Assembly: GCA_963969365.1 (NCBI GenBank)
Contig: OZ017748.1
Coordinates: forward strand, 3,469,001-3,533,000
DNA: 64,000 bases
Source of the DNA: Asterochloris sp. CNOR1
Lineage: Eukaryota; Chlorophyta; Trebouxiophyceae; Trebouxiales; Trebouxiaceae
Reading direction: 5' to 3'
Under the pieces are notes generated by a model. It made no database searches and was not told the DNA's origin. It saw only the letters and a list, made by a program, of their open reading frames with translations. The position numbers and the translations under genes are program-made. Numbering within the stretch: position 1 is the first letter of the stretch; each line of letters opens with the position of its first letter. Below are positions 1 to 10,338 of this stretch, in pieces.

Positions 1-3000
1 TGGGGCAGTGCTGCACAGCCACTCTATGAATGCTGTGCTTGCCACCTTGCTGGACCCCACAGCCAAGGAGTTCAGGGTCACCAACCTGGAGATGGTCAAG
101 GTGGGACCAGACTTGGCCAGGGTAGTTGCCAAATTGCATGCACCGGAGATAGGCCACAGCATGCTGCTTGCCTCAGGCATTCAGCGACCTCTGCCCATTG
201 CTGGAATGCATCTAGCCCAGCTGCTTTGCAGGGCGGCTGCCTCTACTGGAGGTCAGTGGTTGCTGGCTGGCCATGCCGTAAGTCACAAACCAGCAGGGGT
301 GCTGTTACTGCAGGGCATTGCCGGCGTTGGCTACTTTGACTCCTGCGTGGTCCCCATCATCGAGAACACAGCCAGGGAGTGCGAGCTCACCGACAGGCTG
401 CGGCAGGCCATCAAGGAGTATCCTGAGGCGCATGCAGTGCTGGTCAGGAGGCATGGAGTGTATGTGTGGGGGAGCAGCTGGATACAGGTCAGCTGCTTTG
501 GGCTGGCTCCAGCTTTGTTTGCAGGCTGGGAGCCTATCTGAAGGCTGGCATGCCTGCTGCCAAGGCCTGCAAACAGCCAGATCCAGGTCAGCTTTGTTTC
601 AGTTGTTGCTGCTCTGCAGGCTTTCTGCGCATGCGGCTGGATTCTAATTTGCTGCTAGAGTAGTCGATGCCTGCTGGGGAATTCAGATCATGGGGACGAT
701 TACTCATTCTCAAAGCCTGGCAGCTGCTTCCTGGTCAGCCGTCAGGCTGACACCTGCCCTGCCTGCTTGTGAAGTGCAAGGCACAGAGTAGCTGGCCGTG
801 AAAGAATCGCTGCCAGGGCACCTCTGGACGCCCGATGTGTACAGCAGAGGCTGTGTGGCGCCTGCTGCTTGTCCTCAGCGAGCGCTGTGCTGCTGTCTGG
901 CGCTGTGGGTCAGGCCTGCGAATGACTGCAAAGCTGGCTGTGCACCCACCTTTGAAAAGCTAGGTGATTCTGCATACTCAAGCACCGTCTGACACGCTGG
1001 TTGTTCGTGGCCGGCAGGCAAAGACTCAGGCAGAGTGCTACGATTACCTGTTCGATGCTGCTATCCGCATGCGCCAGTTGGGGTATGATGCCTCGAAGCC
1101 GCCGACGCTGAAGAGGGGCGCTGCGCAGATCAATGGGCATGACAGCCATGTCCACGCTGCACCCAGTGAGAACCTCCTGTCAGGATGCCGATTCCATGAA
1201 AATGTGTTGAGATGTGCACGAGGCAACTTTGCGCACCTGACCTGCATTTGTCGCCCAGCAGCGTGGCTGGTCTGCAATGGGCTAGCCTCCTTTGTTGTAC
1301 CGGGAGCACAGCTGCCACTCAGCTTGCCAGAGATGCCTGGCAGCAAGCCCTTGTCCAGCTTGCAGACGTGGACACTGACAACCCCTGCCTGCTTGCATGG
1401 CTGATGACTGCAGCCCTGCACCATGCCTGCATGGCAATGGGCTCACAAGCAGGCTTTGACGCATCTGGTCAGCTGGTGTGCAGGCAATGGGCCTGCAGTC
1501 AAGAAGCAGAAGACTGGGGTGGCAGCCCACCCTGTTGCAGTGGTCTTGGACATTGAAGGCACAGTGGCGCCGATTTCCTTTGTGAAGGAAACCATGTACA
1601 GCTATGCAGCTAGCCATCTCAAGGCTCACCTGGAAAGTACCTTTGATTCTGAACAGACACAGGTGGGCAGGGTCTTCATGCTTTGCTTGAGTACAGAGTT
1701 TGAGCACATTGGCCAAGGTTGCCCAGCAGTTTGAAACTTCTTTTGCCTTGCAGGGGGACATCAAGCTTATGAGAGAACTGGTGGGTTGCATGTGCCATCA
1801 CTATTCACAACATCAGCCAGTCATGCTGCAACACACACCTGACATATCCTGCAGGATGAAAAGGACAAGGCAGCAGGCAAAATGGCTGCCAGCATTCCGC
1901 AGCACGCCGGAAAGGCTCAGGTGATCAAGGCTGTCATCAGTAGCGTCCAGGCACAGATGGCAGAGGATAGGAAGACAACAGCCCTCAAAAGCCTCCAGGT
2001 AAGCCATCAGTGCAGCCCTCTGTAAAGGCCCAATTATTTGCCCATTGAATGTGCTATGGCAGCCCTGTGCAGGCATGCCATAAAAGCAGCTTTCTGCAAT
2101 GGCATTGTGGTAATGCTGATTGCTTTCAGGTGCATGCTGTGAGGGCTTCCTTGCAGACCTGCTCCTGTGCAGAAGTTTTCAAGCCATGAGCCTGTGTGCT
2201 GCATGCACCCTGAGTCCAGCGCCAGCCAAAACCCTTGACATCTCTGAATTGGGCTGGCCCCTGCCAGGAGCTGCACGCCCCACCTCTGCAGGGCCTCATC
2301 CGCCCTTTCCCGACGCCTCCTGTCTCCAGGTGCTTGCCAGGAACTGCACTGCCGCCTGGGCAGGCCCCCGGCTGGCTCCTTCCAGCCAAGTCAGACATCA
2401 GTTTCTGCCAAGATCTGCTCCACCGCCTTGGCAGCTTCATGTCTGGCCTGTTGCTGTCTGACGCCCACCAGGACGTCCACTCCCTGCCTCTGCAGGGCCA
2501 CATCTGGCAGAAGGGCTTTCAGTCAGGTGAGCTGAAGGGGGACCTGTACCCCGACACAGCGCCTGCGCTGGCAGAGTGGGTCTCCAAGGGCATCAAGGTC
2601 TACATCTACAGCAGCGGGTCCAGGTCGGCGCAGCTCAACTTCTTCAAGTACAGCAACAGTGGCGACCTGCGCCACTTTCTCTCTGGCTACTTTGACACCA
2701 GCAGCGGCCCCAAGGTACTTTGGGTCCTTGGGTCGGGGCTTCGCTGTTGTATGTTCAGCAGCGCCTCCGCACCGCCCGGGCACAAGACATGCCTGTTTGA
2801 AGGCACGTGCTGTATGTGACGCCATGTTTGCTGCATGTGGAGCCTTGATGGTATCACCACCTGTCCTGCGCCGCACACCGAGCGGCAGCTGCCCCTGGTC
2901 ATCATAGTTTGAGGCTGTAGCCCTGATCCAGGCTGTCGGCGTAGGTCGACTGCCTCCAAACCACAAGATCCTGCCAAGGTTGAAGTTGCCCTCACCTCCA

Positions 3001-3435
3001 CCAGTGTTGGCAAAACCCAAGCTGAGATCGCTGTAAGCCCCACCCGCTGCAGGCCCGATATTGGCCGGGTTGCCGACTGGCCATGCACCTGGCAAGGGCT
3101 GTAGCATTGCTGAGGGGCCGAATGCTAGGTGCATGCAACAGAGCTGAGGCTGCAGATTTGTCCAGGCGTCCACCTTGGGACACTGCTATCATCAAGCTGA
3201 GGCACAGCAGCCAAACATGCAGGTTGAGGCCAGCAGCTACCGCAACATTGCACTGTCCCTGGGCGTGGATGCAGCTGAGCACATCTGCTTTGCCACAGAC
3301 AGTATCAAGGAGGCTGAGGCGGCCAGCCAAGCTGGATGGCAGGTTGCTCTGGCAGTCAGGCCAGGGAACGACGCCCTGCCGGCTCAGCACCCTTTCAGGG
3401 TGGTGACCACGATGAGCGAGCTGCTGTCACCCTGA
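1..3435 (+). CDS. DEP1: Bifunctional methylthioribulose-1-phosphate dehydratase / enolase-phosphatase E1 (5' truncated)
   Basis: Cytosolic methionine-salvage enzyme fusion: the N-terminal class II aldolase-like half dehydrates 5-methylthioribulose-1-P, and the C-terminal HAD half (acireductone synthase) enolises and dephosphorylates the product. The window starts inside the first half. Exons that keep phase: <1-100, 314-487, 1018-1165, 1484-1662, 1754-1780 (27-nt microexon), 1855-1998, 2496-2714, 3223-3435. The dehydratase part shows the zinc-ligand type HSH motif (LHSHSMNAV), VPIIENTA and RRHGVYVWG. After a short basic linker (VKKQKTG) the phosphatase shows HAD motif I (VVLDIEGTV), the YSSGS motif II region, [14 protein letters not shown] and the late [12 protein letters not shown] block. 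It ends MSELLSP. The fused arrangement is typical of plants and green algae; bacteria usually have separate MtnB and MtnC. Identity is firm; only the missing 5' end is unknown. Confidence 0.93.
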
Positions 3436-3596
3436 AGGTCTTGCTGTCACATTGGCCACCTCCCAATGTACCCAGTGGAGTCCAGGGTTCAAGCACAACA
3501 GCTGTGACATCATTCATCATTCCTTTCGTAAACCGAAACCACTCTCAAACAGATGACCTGAAGCGTCGCTGCCTGGCTCCGAAAGTATCGACCAGG

Positions 3597-6500
3597 ATGG
3601 TGTCAGCCAAGATGTTCACAAAGAAGCTGAGCAGGGTGTTGGACGGAGCAGAGCTATCCGAGAGCGATGTTCACCCAGATGCAGGGGTTGACATTGCAGA
3701 AGGACGCTTTGAGGATGCTCAGGATGTGAGCAGCTGTATCCTGCTCCTCCATCATGCAGGGTTGCATGATGGAGAGCTTGTTCCCCTGCCAGGGCCTGCT
3801 GCAGCACCATCCTGATTAGCCAGTCCAGTGACAGGCTGCGTCACGATTCCTTGCAGACCTTTCTACACCCAGAAGCCTGTAAGGAGGAAGGAGGCTTCGG
3901 CTTTCATGACAGGGAGTTGATGGAGACGCAGCGCGCAGCGATCCTGGAGCTGGCGAAGGATGTACGCTCTGCATCAGGCCTCACTATGGCAGCGTTGACA
4001 TAAACCCTCATTGCCCGTCACCATACACCCTCCTTGCAGTGTGAAGTGCCAGCCGCCTTGCCAGCCTGGTGCACAGCCCAAGCTGCTGATCTGCATCACT
4101 GGGCGAGAAGATGCCTGCCAGACATAGCTGCTCTAGTCGTTAAACCCACCCTTGACCTTCCATGTGCAGCTGGGGCGCAAGCTGCTGACTGGGCACATCA
4201 ACCTGACGAGCACCACCCTGCCCGTCAAGATGTTCTCCCCCCGCAGCTACCTGGAAAAGCTGGCAGACGAGTGGCTGCACCCCACGTTCCTGCGGAGGGC
4301 AGCGCTAGCCGCTGACCCTGTCGAGCGCATGAAGCTGTTGGTCTGCTGGTGGGTCGTAGCAGTGTCATGCAGGCTGCGTGAGGCTACATGAGCGCATGAG
4401 GCTGGACAACAGCAGTTAGGAGGGCAGTGCAGGACGAAATCCTCGCTAACATGGGATTTGGCGTCACTGCTGCCGGCGGTGCCTTGCCATGCAGGGAGGG
4501 CCTGAGCTGGAGAGGATTAGCTCAGTGAGCCTGCTCATACAAAGGGCATACAGGCCAGAGGGCTGCGCAAAGCTGCGCATTTGCCCGTGCCAGCTGATTG
4601 CACGAGCCCTGCCGATGAATGGCCTACAAATGGGCATTGGCATTGGACCAGCTGTCTCAGGGGGCCAATCGACCTCCCATGCTGCAGGTTTGTGGCGGGG
4701 CTGCAGCACGTCTATGAGGATTTCAGGAAGCCCTTCAACCCCATCCTGGGGGAGACATGGCAGGCCACACTGCCCCAGGATGGCACACAGTTATTTGTAG
4801 AGCAGATCAGCCACCACCCACCAGTGTCAGCCTTCCAGATGCAGGGCCCAGGTCAGATGGTGATGAGCTCCACAGATATAGCAGCATCAGCCTTTACCTC
4901 CCTTAGCCTGTGCTGAGAGGGTTGCATCCTTGTGTGTGTTGTTGTGGCATTGTGCACCCACTTCAGCTGTACTTGCCACCAGAACGGCTCATAGCCTGCT
5001 GCAGGCAATCTGTGCATGTGTGGGACGCTGCAGTGCAGCAATGGCTCTTGATCAGCCCTGCCATGCCAACTTGTTATGTTGAGAGCGCAGATGGGCTCTT
5101 CACCTTCCATGGCACCTGCCAGCCAGATGCCAGCTGGACTGGCAATAACATCAAGCTCCAGGTCAAGGGGCACAAACAGATCGAATTCCGTGATGGCGGC
5201 CAGATTGACATCATCAGCCCCATACAGTACATCAAGGGTGAGCTCAGGGGCAAGTGGCTTCAAGCTCAATTGTTTGCAGGAGTCCAGGGCAGTGCAAAGA
5301 GGAGAGCCAAGCCTGAGACGGGCTTGCTTGGCTAGGGTGGGCGTTCGCTGTCAAGCACACTGTTCAGCTGCAGCAGTTGCCATCATTTGTACCCGCTTGA
5401 GCTTTATGTGGCATCAGGTACTTGCAGGATCTGAGCTCATTGACTGATGTCTCTTGGTGTAGAGAGTTGCCCAGCAGCTGCAGTCACCAACCCAGCAGTG
5501 GCGTGGCGGTGTATGCTGCACAAAATACAGCATGCTGCCGAAGCGTCTCCAGCCAGCAGCAGCAGCACTCATCATGTTGGCGACATGCTTGTGTCTTCGT
5601 AAAGGGCCTATGATATAACAGCATCAATCTTATCACCCTTAGCTTGAATTGAGAAGCAAGCCCCACCAAAACAGTTCTGCTGCTGCAGGCGTTCTCTATG
5701 CTGCCGTGACCCGCGGGGAGTTTCAGGGCGTGGCTAAGTTTGTAGACAGGCAGAACCAGCTGAGCTGCGAGCTGCGTTTTGGGAAAGTTGAAGGGCACAG
5801 CGAGGACCTATTGCAGCGGGCAGACAGCATCTCAGGGCAGCTGTGCCACTGGCAGAGCCCGAGCCCTCAGGCCTCGGATAGCGCTACGCAGGTACCGACC
5901 TGAAAGCGTGTGCTCAATGCTGCACCTTGGCGTTGCTGACCTGCTTGCAGCAGACAAACAGATGGCGTCTTGTGCAGCTGTGCCGCTGGCAGAGCTCCAA
6001 GCCTCTTAGAGGGCTGCGCAGGTATCGTGGGTGTGTCTGACCTGCGGTCATGTATGCTGCACCTTGGGGTCGCTGACCATATGTGTGGCATGGCTGGATG
6101 CCAGCCTTCTGGGACAGCATGCGGATGACCTTGAGCCACGCTCTGCTTTTAGAACCCTGCAGCTGTGTACAGCTACTGAGCTTATGCCGCGTTACAGCGT
6201 TGGCATGTGACACTGACCTTTGTGCTGGTGCAGAACACGCACAAGAAGCGGCTGCTCTCCAAAACAAGTCTAGGTCATGTTACTTCAGCACTAACTTCAC
6301 TCACGACTAGCAGCCGCCCGGAGGCAGACGTTCACCAGGACGTGCTGGCAAGGTGCACAGGCAACTGGCTCTCACACCTCGACTGGGGCAGTGAAAGGTG
6401 ATTAGAGGCAGGTTCAGCTGTTTGCTCGTGCGAGCCTGTCCTTTGTGGAGTCAGCGGTTCAAGTGTGCACTGCAGCTGGTAGCTTGTGCACACTTGTCAT

Positions 6501-6820
6501 TTGTACACTGGTAACATGCTCGGAGCTGCTATTGACTGACCCTGTGACAGTTGCACCATAGTGACTTGCCAAGCCACTTGGACCACTCTCCCAGTGGTCA
6601 CATGCTGTCTCATCAGGCTGGCACCTGCTGCAGATACTGGACGCTGGCGGCTGACCAGCCAGAGGCCTGGCAGCATCACCAGCCTGTGTTGCCTTCTGAC
6701 TGCCGGAGTCGCATAGATCTCGCAGCGCTGGCAGTCGGCAGCATTTCCCAGGCACAAAGCCTCAAGGAGGAACTTGAAAACCTGCAGCGAGCAGACAGCA
6801 AGCTTAGAAAGGTGTCATAA
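3597..6820 (+). CDS. Oxysterol-binding protein-related protein (ORP), lipid transfer
   Basis: Lipid-exchange protein of the OSBP/Osh family, expected to move sterols or phosphoinositides between membranes at contact sites. My exon model is 3597-3725, 3857-3961, 4170-4348, 4688-4851, 5091-5237, 5689-5891, 6234-6397 and 6634-6820; phases close and give 425 aa, the length of a short ORP without a PH domain. The family fingerprint [12 protein letters not shown] lies in exon 4. Other ORP landmarks are the lid/tunnel entry around [27 protein letters not shown], and the C-terminal [10 protein letters not shown] followed by a helical [16 protein letters not shown] tail. No PH domain, FFAT motif or membrane segment is visible. 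The start is the first ATG that opens the exon 1 frame; a further upstream exon is possible. The intron after exon 6 holds a decayed copy of its own donor region. Confidence 0.9.
5837..6079 (+). repeat. Tandem duplication of an exon-intron junction inside the ORP gene
   Basis: About 105 bp containing the end of ORP exon 6 and its donor (5837-5943) recurs in diverged form at about 5974-6079. Both begin gcagctgtgcc, run into a gcaggta donor-like site, and end tgctgcacctt followed by a gctgacc. The second copy has an in-frame stop (tag) and is intronic in my model. Confidence 0.7.
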
Positions 6821-7031
6821 AGTAGTGTTCCCTCCATTCTCCCTGGTGTGTTCTGATTGCAAAGTCGTATGAACCGAATTGCCCAGTGCTTCTGTAGCAT
6901 AAACTGTCATCGTGATGACCATGCCACCCCAATTTGATGCCACTGAGCCCCTCTTGTTGAGCGACCACCAGCTATGTGCGATTGCTGTATACAAGGCCCC
7001 TGTGTACAAGACCTGCAAAAGTGCTTGCCAT
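6821..7031. other. Convergent ORP / PET117-like intergenic gap
   Basis: Short gap between the stop of the ORP gene and the stop of the minus-strand PET117-like gene. It should hold both 3' UTRs. I see no coding or RNA signal in it. Confidence 0.5.
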
Positions 7032-7319
7032 TCAAGGGCGCTGCCTGGCTCCATGGTTAACTCCCAGCTGCTGCAGCCTCTTTAGGTCACGTTCTGCCTT
7101 CTTGAGGGCATACAGCTCATCGTCTCGCAGGACCCCCTGGTGAAGGTTCTGCAGCATGCGACGCAACAGTGACTGCATGCATTGCAATGCCTGCCCATCT
7201 GGTGACTGCTTGTGCAAACTGCGGCATACCTGCCGTTCGATTGCCTGACCATGATGGATCCACCAAATGCCGCTCAAAGTTCCAATTGCCACCAGAAGCA
7301 GCACATTGCGGCCTCTCAT
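7032..7319 (-). CDS. PET117: PET117-like cytochrome c oxidase assembly factor, single-membrane-segment small protein
   Basis: Small mitochondrial inner-membrane protein; PET117 in yeast and animals supports heme a synthesis (Cox15 oligomerisation) and complex IV assembly. Two exons, 7319-7230 and 7148-7032, remove an 81-nt gt-ag intron and give 68 aa. The protein has one hydrophobic segment (NVLLLVAIGTLSGIWWI), then HHGQAIERQ joined by the splice to NLHQGVLRDDE, matching the family pattern of a membrane helix, Q-ERE, LHQG and a D-rich turn, ending in a basic helix. The intron is a multiple of three and stop-free, so the unspliced frame also stays open; the family match across the junction argues for splicing. 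An in-frame ATG at 7352 would add 11 residues. Identity rests on a short motif and size, so it is probable, not proven. Confidence 0.72.
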   Translation of the reverse strand: MRGRNVLLLVAIGTLSGIWWIHHGQAIERQVCRSLHKQSPDGQALQCMQSLLRRMLQNLHQGVLRDDELYALKKAERDLKRLQQLGVNHGARQRP

Positions 7320-7382
7320 CCTCAAAGATCTGGCAAGGGCGACGCTTGACATGGCCTGCCCCAGATGTTCTGGCATTGGCAT

Positions 7383-7709
7383 TTAGATTCACTTAGGTCA
7401 GACAACATATAGCTCAGACCACTGCAGCTTGCGGGCAGAGCCCCCTGCAGGCCATGAATGCGCGTGACAGTCCCAAAGGATTCATCTAGGAGTTCATCAC
7501 AAACCACATTGCTGCTGCAGAGTTGGCGACCAAGGCCGCCCTCTTGTCTCGCACAATCAGCCGCTGAGGGCAAGCAGACGTTCTTAGGAAAAGAAAGTGG
7601 CGTTCCTGATCAGGTAACTGACAGCCATATAAGCAGTGGCGGGCAGCCACCCCAGGTCTACTCTTGTGTCCTGCTCAGGTGCCATTCAAGGTCCTGAGCA
7701 GTCACCGTC
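7383..7709. other. Divergent intergenic region between PET117-like and VPS37A-like genes
   Basis: About 330 bp between two divergently transcribed genes, presumably holding both promoters and 5' UTRs. I could not pick out a convincing core promoter, RNA gene or further coding exon. An upstream 5' UTR exon of the VPS37A-like gene cannot be excluded, because ccttgcag just inside its proposed start could act as an acceptor. Confidence 0.4.
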
Positions 7710-10279
7710 ATGGATGAATGCCTTGCAGGCTTCATGAAGCCAGACATCCAGCTCCAGATGGCCTGTGATCGGCTGGCACATATCACAGAGCTGACCTCAC
7801 AGGTCAAATCCTGCCGGCAGAGCGCAGTGGACCAGTGAGACTGTCTGCCTTGCCTGCATGCCTCTGGTGGCCACTTTCCCCCCTCAAGTCTGCTGCCGCC
7901 TGCAGGAACGTGTTTGAGGCGCCGTTCAGCCTCGTCAGTGGCCATAGGGTCTCGCTGAGGATACAGCTGCCTGCGAACTTTCCACAGGCAAGCAGGCACC
8001 TGCTGCTGCGTTTAAAAGCGTTTCAAAGAATTCTTTAACATCCGTGGCCTGCAGGTGCTGGGCTCAATCCAGCCTCATGCCACTCCTCCAAGCAGCCGTC
8101 CTCATGCAGCCTGAGTCAATGCCTGCCATAAGCACTCACTGACTCCTTCCAGTGTGGTTCCCAGGTGCCACCCCTCCTGTCAGTGTCCCACGCAGTTCGC
8201 CACAAGTGTGTGGATCGCTGCGGCAGCATCAGCCTGCCTGAGCTGGAGGCATGGGATGGCACCACGAGCAGGCTGGCTGCAGTGGTCCAGCAGGCCTACG
8301 CCCAGATGACGGGGCAGCCCATGCGCTCCAGGTCGCCCTCACCCTTGCCCTCACGCCCCGGTGTGTCTCTACAGGCAAAGGTTTTGCATGGCTGGCCGCA
8401 GGGCAAGCTGCACGGGCTGCTGCTTGATCTGCACCCTGCCCTTGCGCCCAGTTGTGTGCCTGCAAGCAGGGCCTCTGTCAGGCCGGCAGCAGTGCATGCT
8501 GCACAGGGTGCTGCACTCATGCGCACCTGTGGTGCATGTTCCTGGCACTTGTGCCTGCAGTGCGGCAGTGCTAGGGTCTGAGGAGGACTGATTTCATGCT
8601 TGCTCTGGTGGCCAGCCTGTTACTGCAAATGCTCTGCTGCCCCATTATCAAACCTTTGCAAGTGGCAGGCTCAGCAAGCAGCCCGGCATCAAGCTCCCTG
8701 CTGACATGGCCGCAGCAGTTCACCTGCATACCTGTGCCTCCTGCCCTGCAGCCACGCCGCAGCTGTCGCCGCGAGGCCCGCGTACCCCCAGGGGCCAGGC
8801 CCAGCCGGGACGACAGGCGTCCTTGTCGCCCCGCGACCCTGGGTGGCAGCTCTCTCCCCGCCAGCAGCCCCCCGCCAGCCTGTGTCATATGAACAACAGT
8901 CCCAGCCCTGGCAGCTGCAGGGCATTGGTGGAGAGCGCCAGCCCTGACGCACTGGGACAGAGGAGCAGCAGCCCCTGCCCTGGCAGCTGCAGGCTGCTGT
9001 CTCAGAGCCCTCCTCCTGTAGCATGCAGCCAGAGAAGTCCCAGCCCTGGGCCAGTGTCGCACCCCATCCAGCTGTCCCCACGCAGCGTTGAGGCTGGCGA
9101 TCTGCAGCCCTGTAGCAGTGAGCATTGGGCTGAGGGCGGCAGCGGGACTCCTGGATCGTGTAGGTCGCTGTCCCCACTTTCGTCACCCAGGTCAGTGGAA
9201 CTGTCAAGGACTTGATGGCATGGCACCCTGCCTGTGCCTGCCTCCTCTTGCTATCAGGTTTGCTACCAGATGCAGTTGCAAAGTCAACTATGCAAGATTG
9301 ATGCATGCCTGAGGGAGAGAGCATGCAGAGCTCAAAGCTGCTGCTAGGTCCAGCCTGCAATGCAGCCCTCTGTGTGGGAACCTGCAGACCCAGACAGCGT
9401 GGCAGGCTGACAAACATCACTGCTGCAGAGGCCAGCCAGCCATGCAGGCCTCTGTGTTTGGGGACTTAGAGAATCTCAGCAACGAGGAGCTGGCTGAGGT
9501 CATCCAGACGCCCAGCCTGTACCAGGAGCTTTGTGCACACTTCCTGGGCATGTTCGAAACATCGAGAGGGGTGCAGGTTGGTCAGACCGCAACACGGCAC
9601 TTCTGTCAGGACAGTTCTATGGTTCCATGGCATCCAGGCGTCCCTGAGTGCATGTGGCTCAGGCTTGAGCACGGCTGTGTGCCAAATTCAGGGCAACCTT
9701 GTGATTTCATTATTGCAGTGGGTGACTGTTAGCAAGCCTCACTTTGTGTTCACTAGGTGGCGTGGGCTGTGTCCAAGCTTTGTGAGGTTGTTCACTGTAA
9801 GGAGCCACACAGCTGTGTGTCATTGTGCAGGAGAGGGCTGCTTTCAGAAAAGGAAATGCTGCCATGGCTCAAAGGCTGATCAAGCAGGCGGAGGAGCTTC
9901 TAGCAGTGGATCGAGGCATACAGCGCTGCAGGTGCACATGAGCATCTTCTGGCTGTGAGCTGCTGTCAGGCAGGTGCAGCCTGAGCTCTCAACATCTCTG
10001 CCTGGCCGTTGCAGAGACGAGGTGCTGGCACCTGCCACTGAGCGCTTAAATGGCTTGCTGCTGTGCCAGAGGAGATTGCTGCGCAGGACTGCACCTGCAG
10101 CGCTGATTGCTGCCAATGCAAAGGCGGCAGGCCAGCTAGGCGCAGAATCACAGCACCTCTTTGCAGCATTCCTGGAAGGGCAGATGGGTGCTGAAGCTTT
10201 TACTGAAAACTACATCAAGGCCAAGGTGATGTACCACCAGCTGGAGTTGAAGCGGCAGGCAGCCCTGCACGTGTTCTGA
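7710..10279 (+). CDS. VPS37A: VPS37A-like ESCRT-I subunit (UEV-like domain + Ser/Pro linker + Mod(r) domain)
   Basis: Subunit of the endosomal sorting complex ESCRT-I, acting in multivesicular-body sorting on late endosomes. Exons: 7710-7834, 7906-7987, 8165-8360, 8752-9190, 9429-9576, 9831-9931, 10015-10279; phases close, 451 aa. Residues about 1-130 form a UEV/RWD-like fold as in animal VPS37A: RIQLPANFPQ is followed by VPPLLSVSHAVRHKCVD, then LPELEAWD. The middle exon is a low-complexity Ser/Pro linker with repeated S-P-x-P-G-S-C units. The C-terminal third is a Mod(r) helical hairpin: FGDLENLSNEELAEVIQ, then an exon of the NAAMAQRLI type, then AESQHLFAAFLEGQMGAEAF and YHQLELKRQA at the very end, as expected for this family. 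The second intron uses a GC donor (7988). The start is an in-frame ATG; an upstream start is possible. Confidence 0.82.
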
Positions 10280-10338
10280 TGAAGGCAGTCCAGATAGTTT
10301 CACTGATTTCTTAGCGTTTTTGCCCACAAACAAGCTGA

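Noticed and set aside
2523-3173. 216-codon minus-strand ORF
   Set aside because: Antisense to DEP1 exon 7 and the following intron; no family recognised, and the plus strand is clearly coding.
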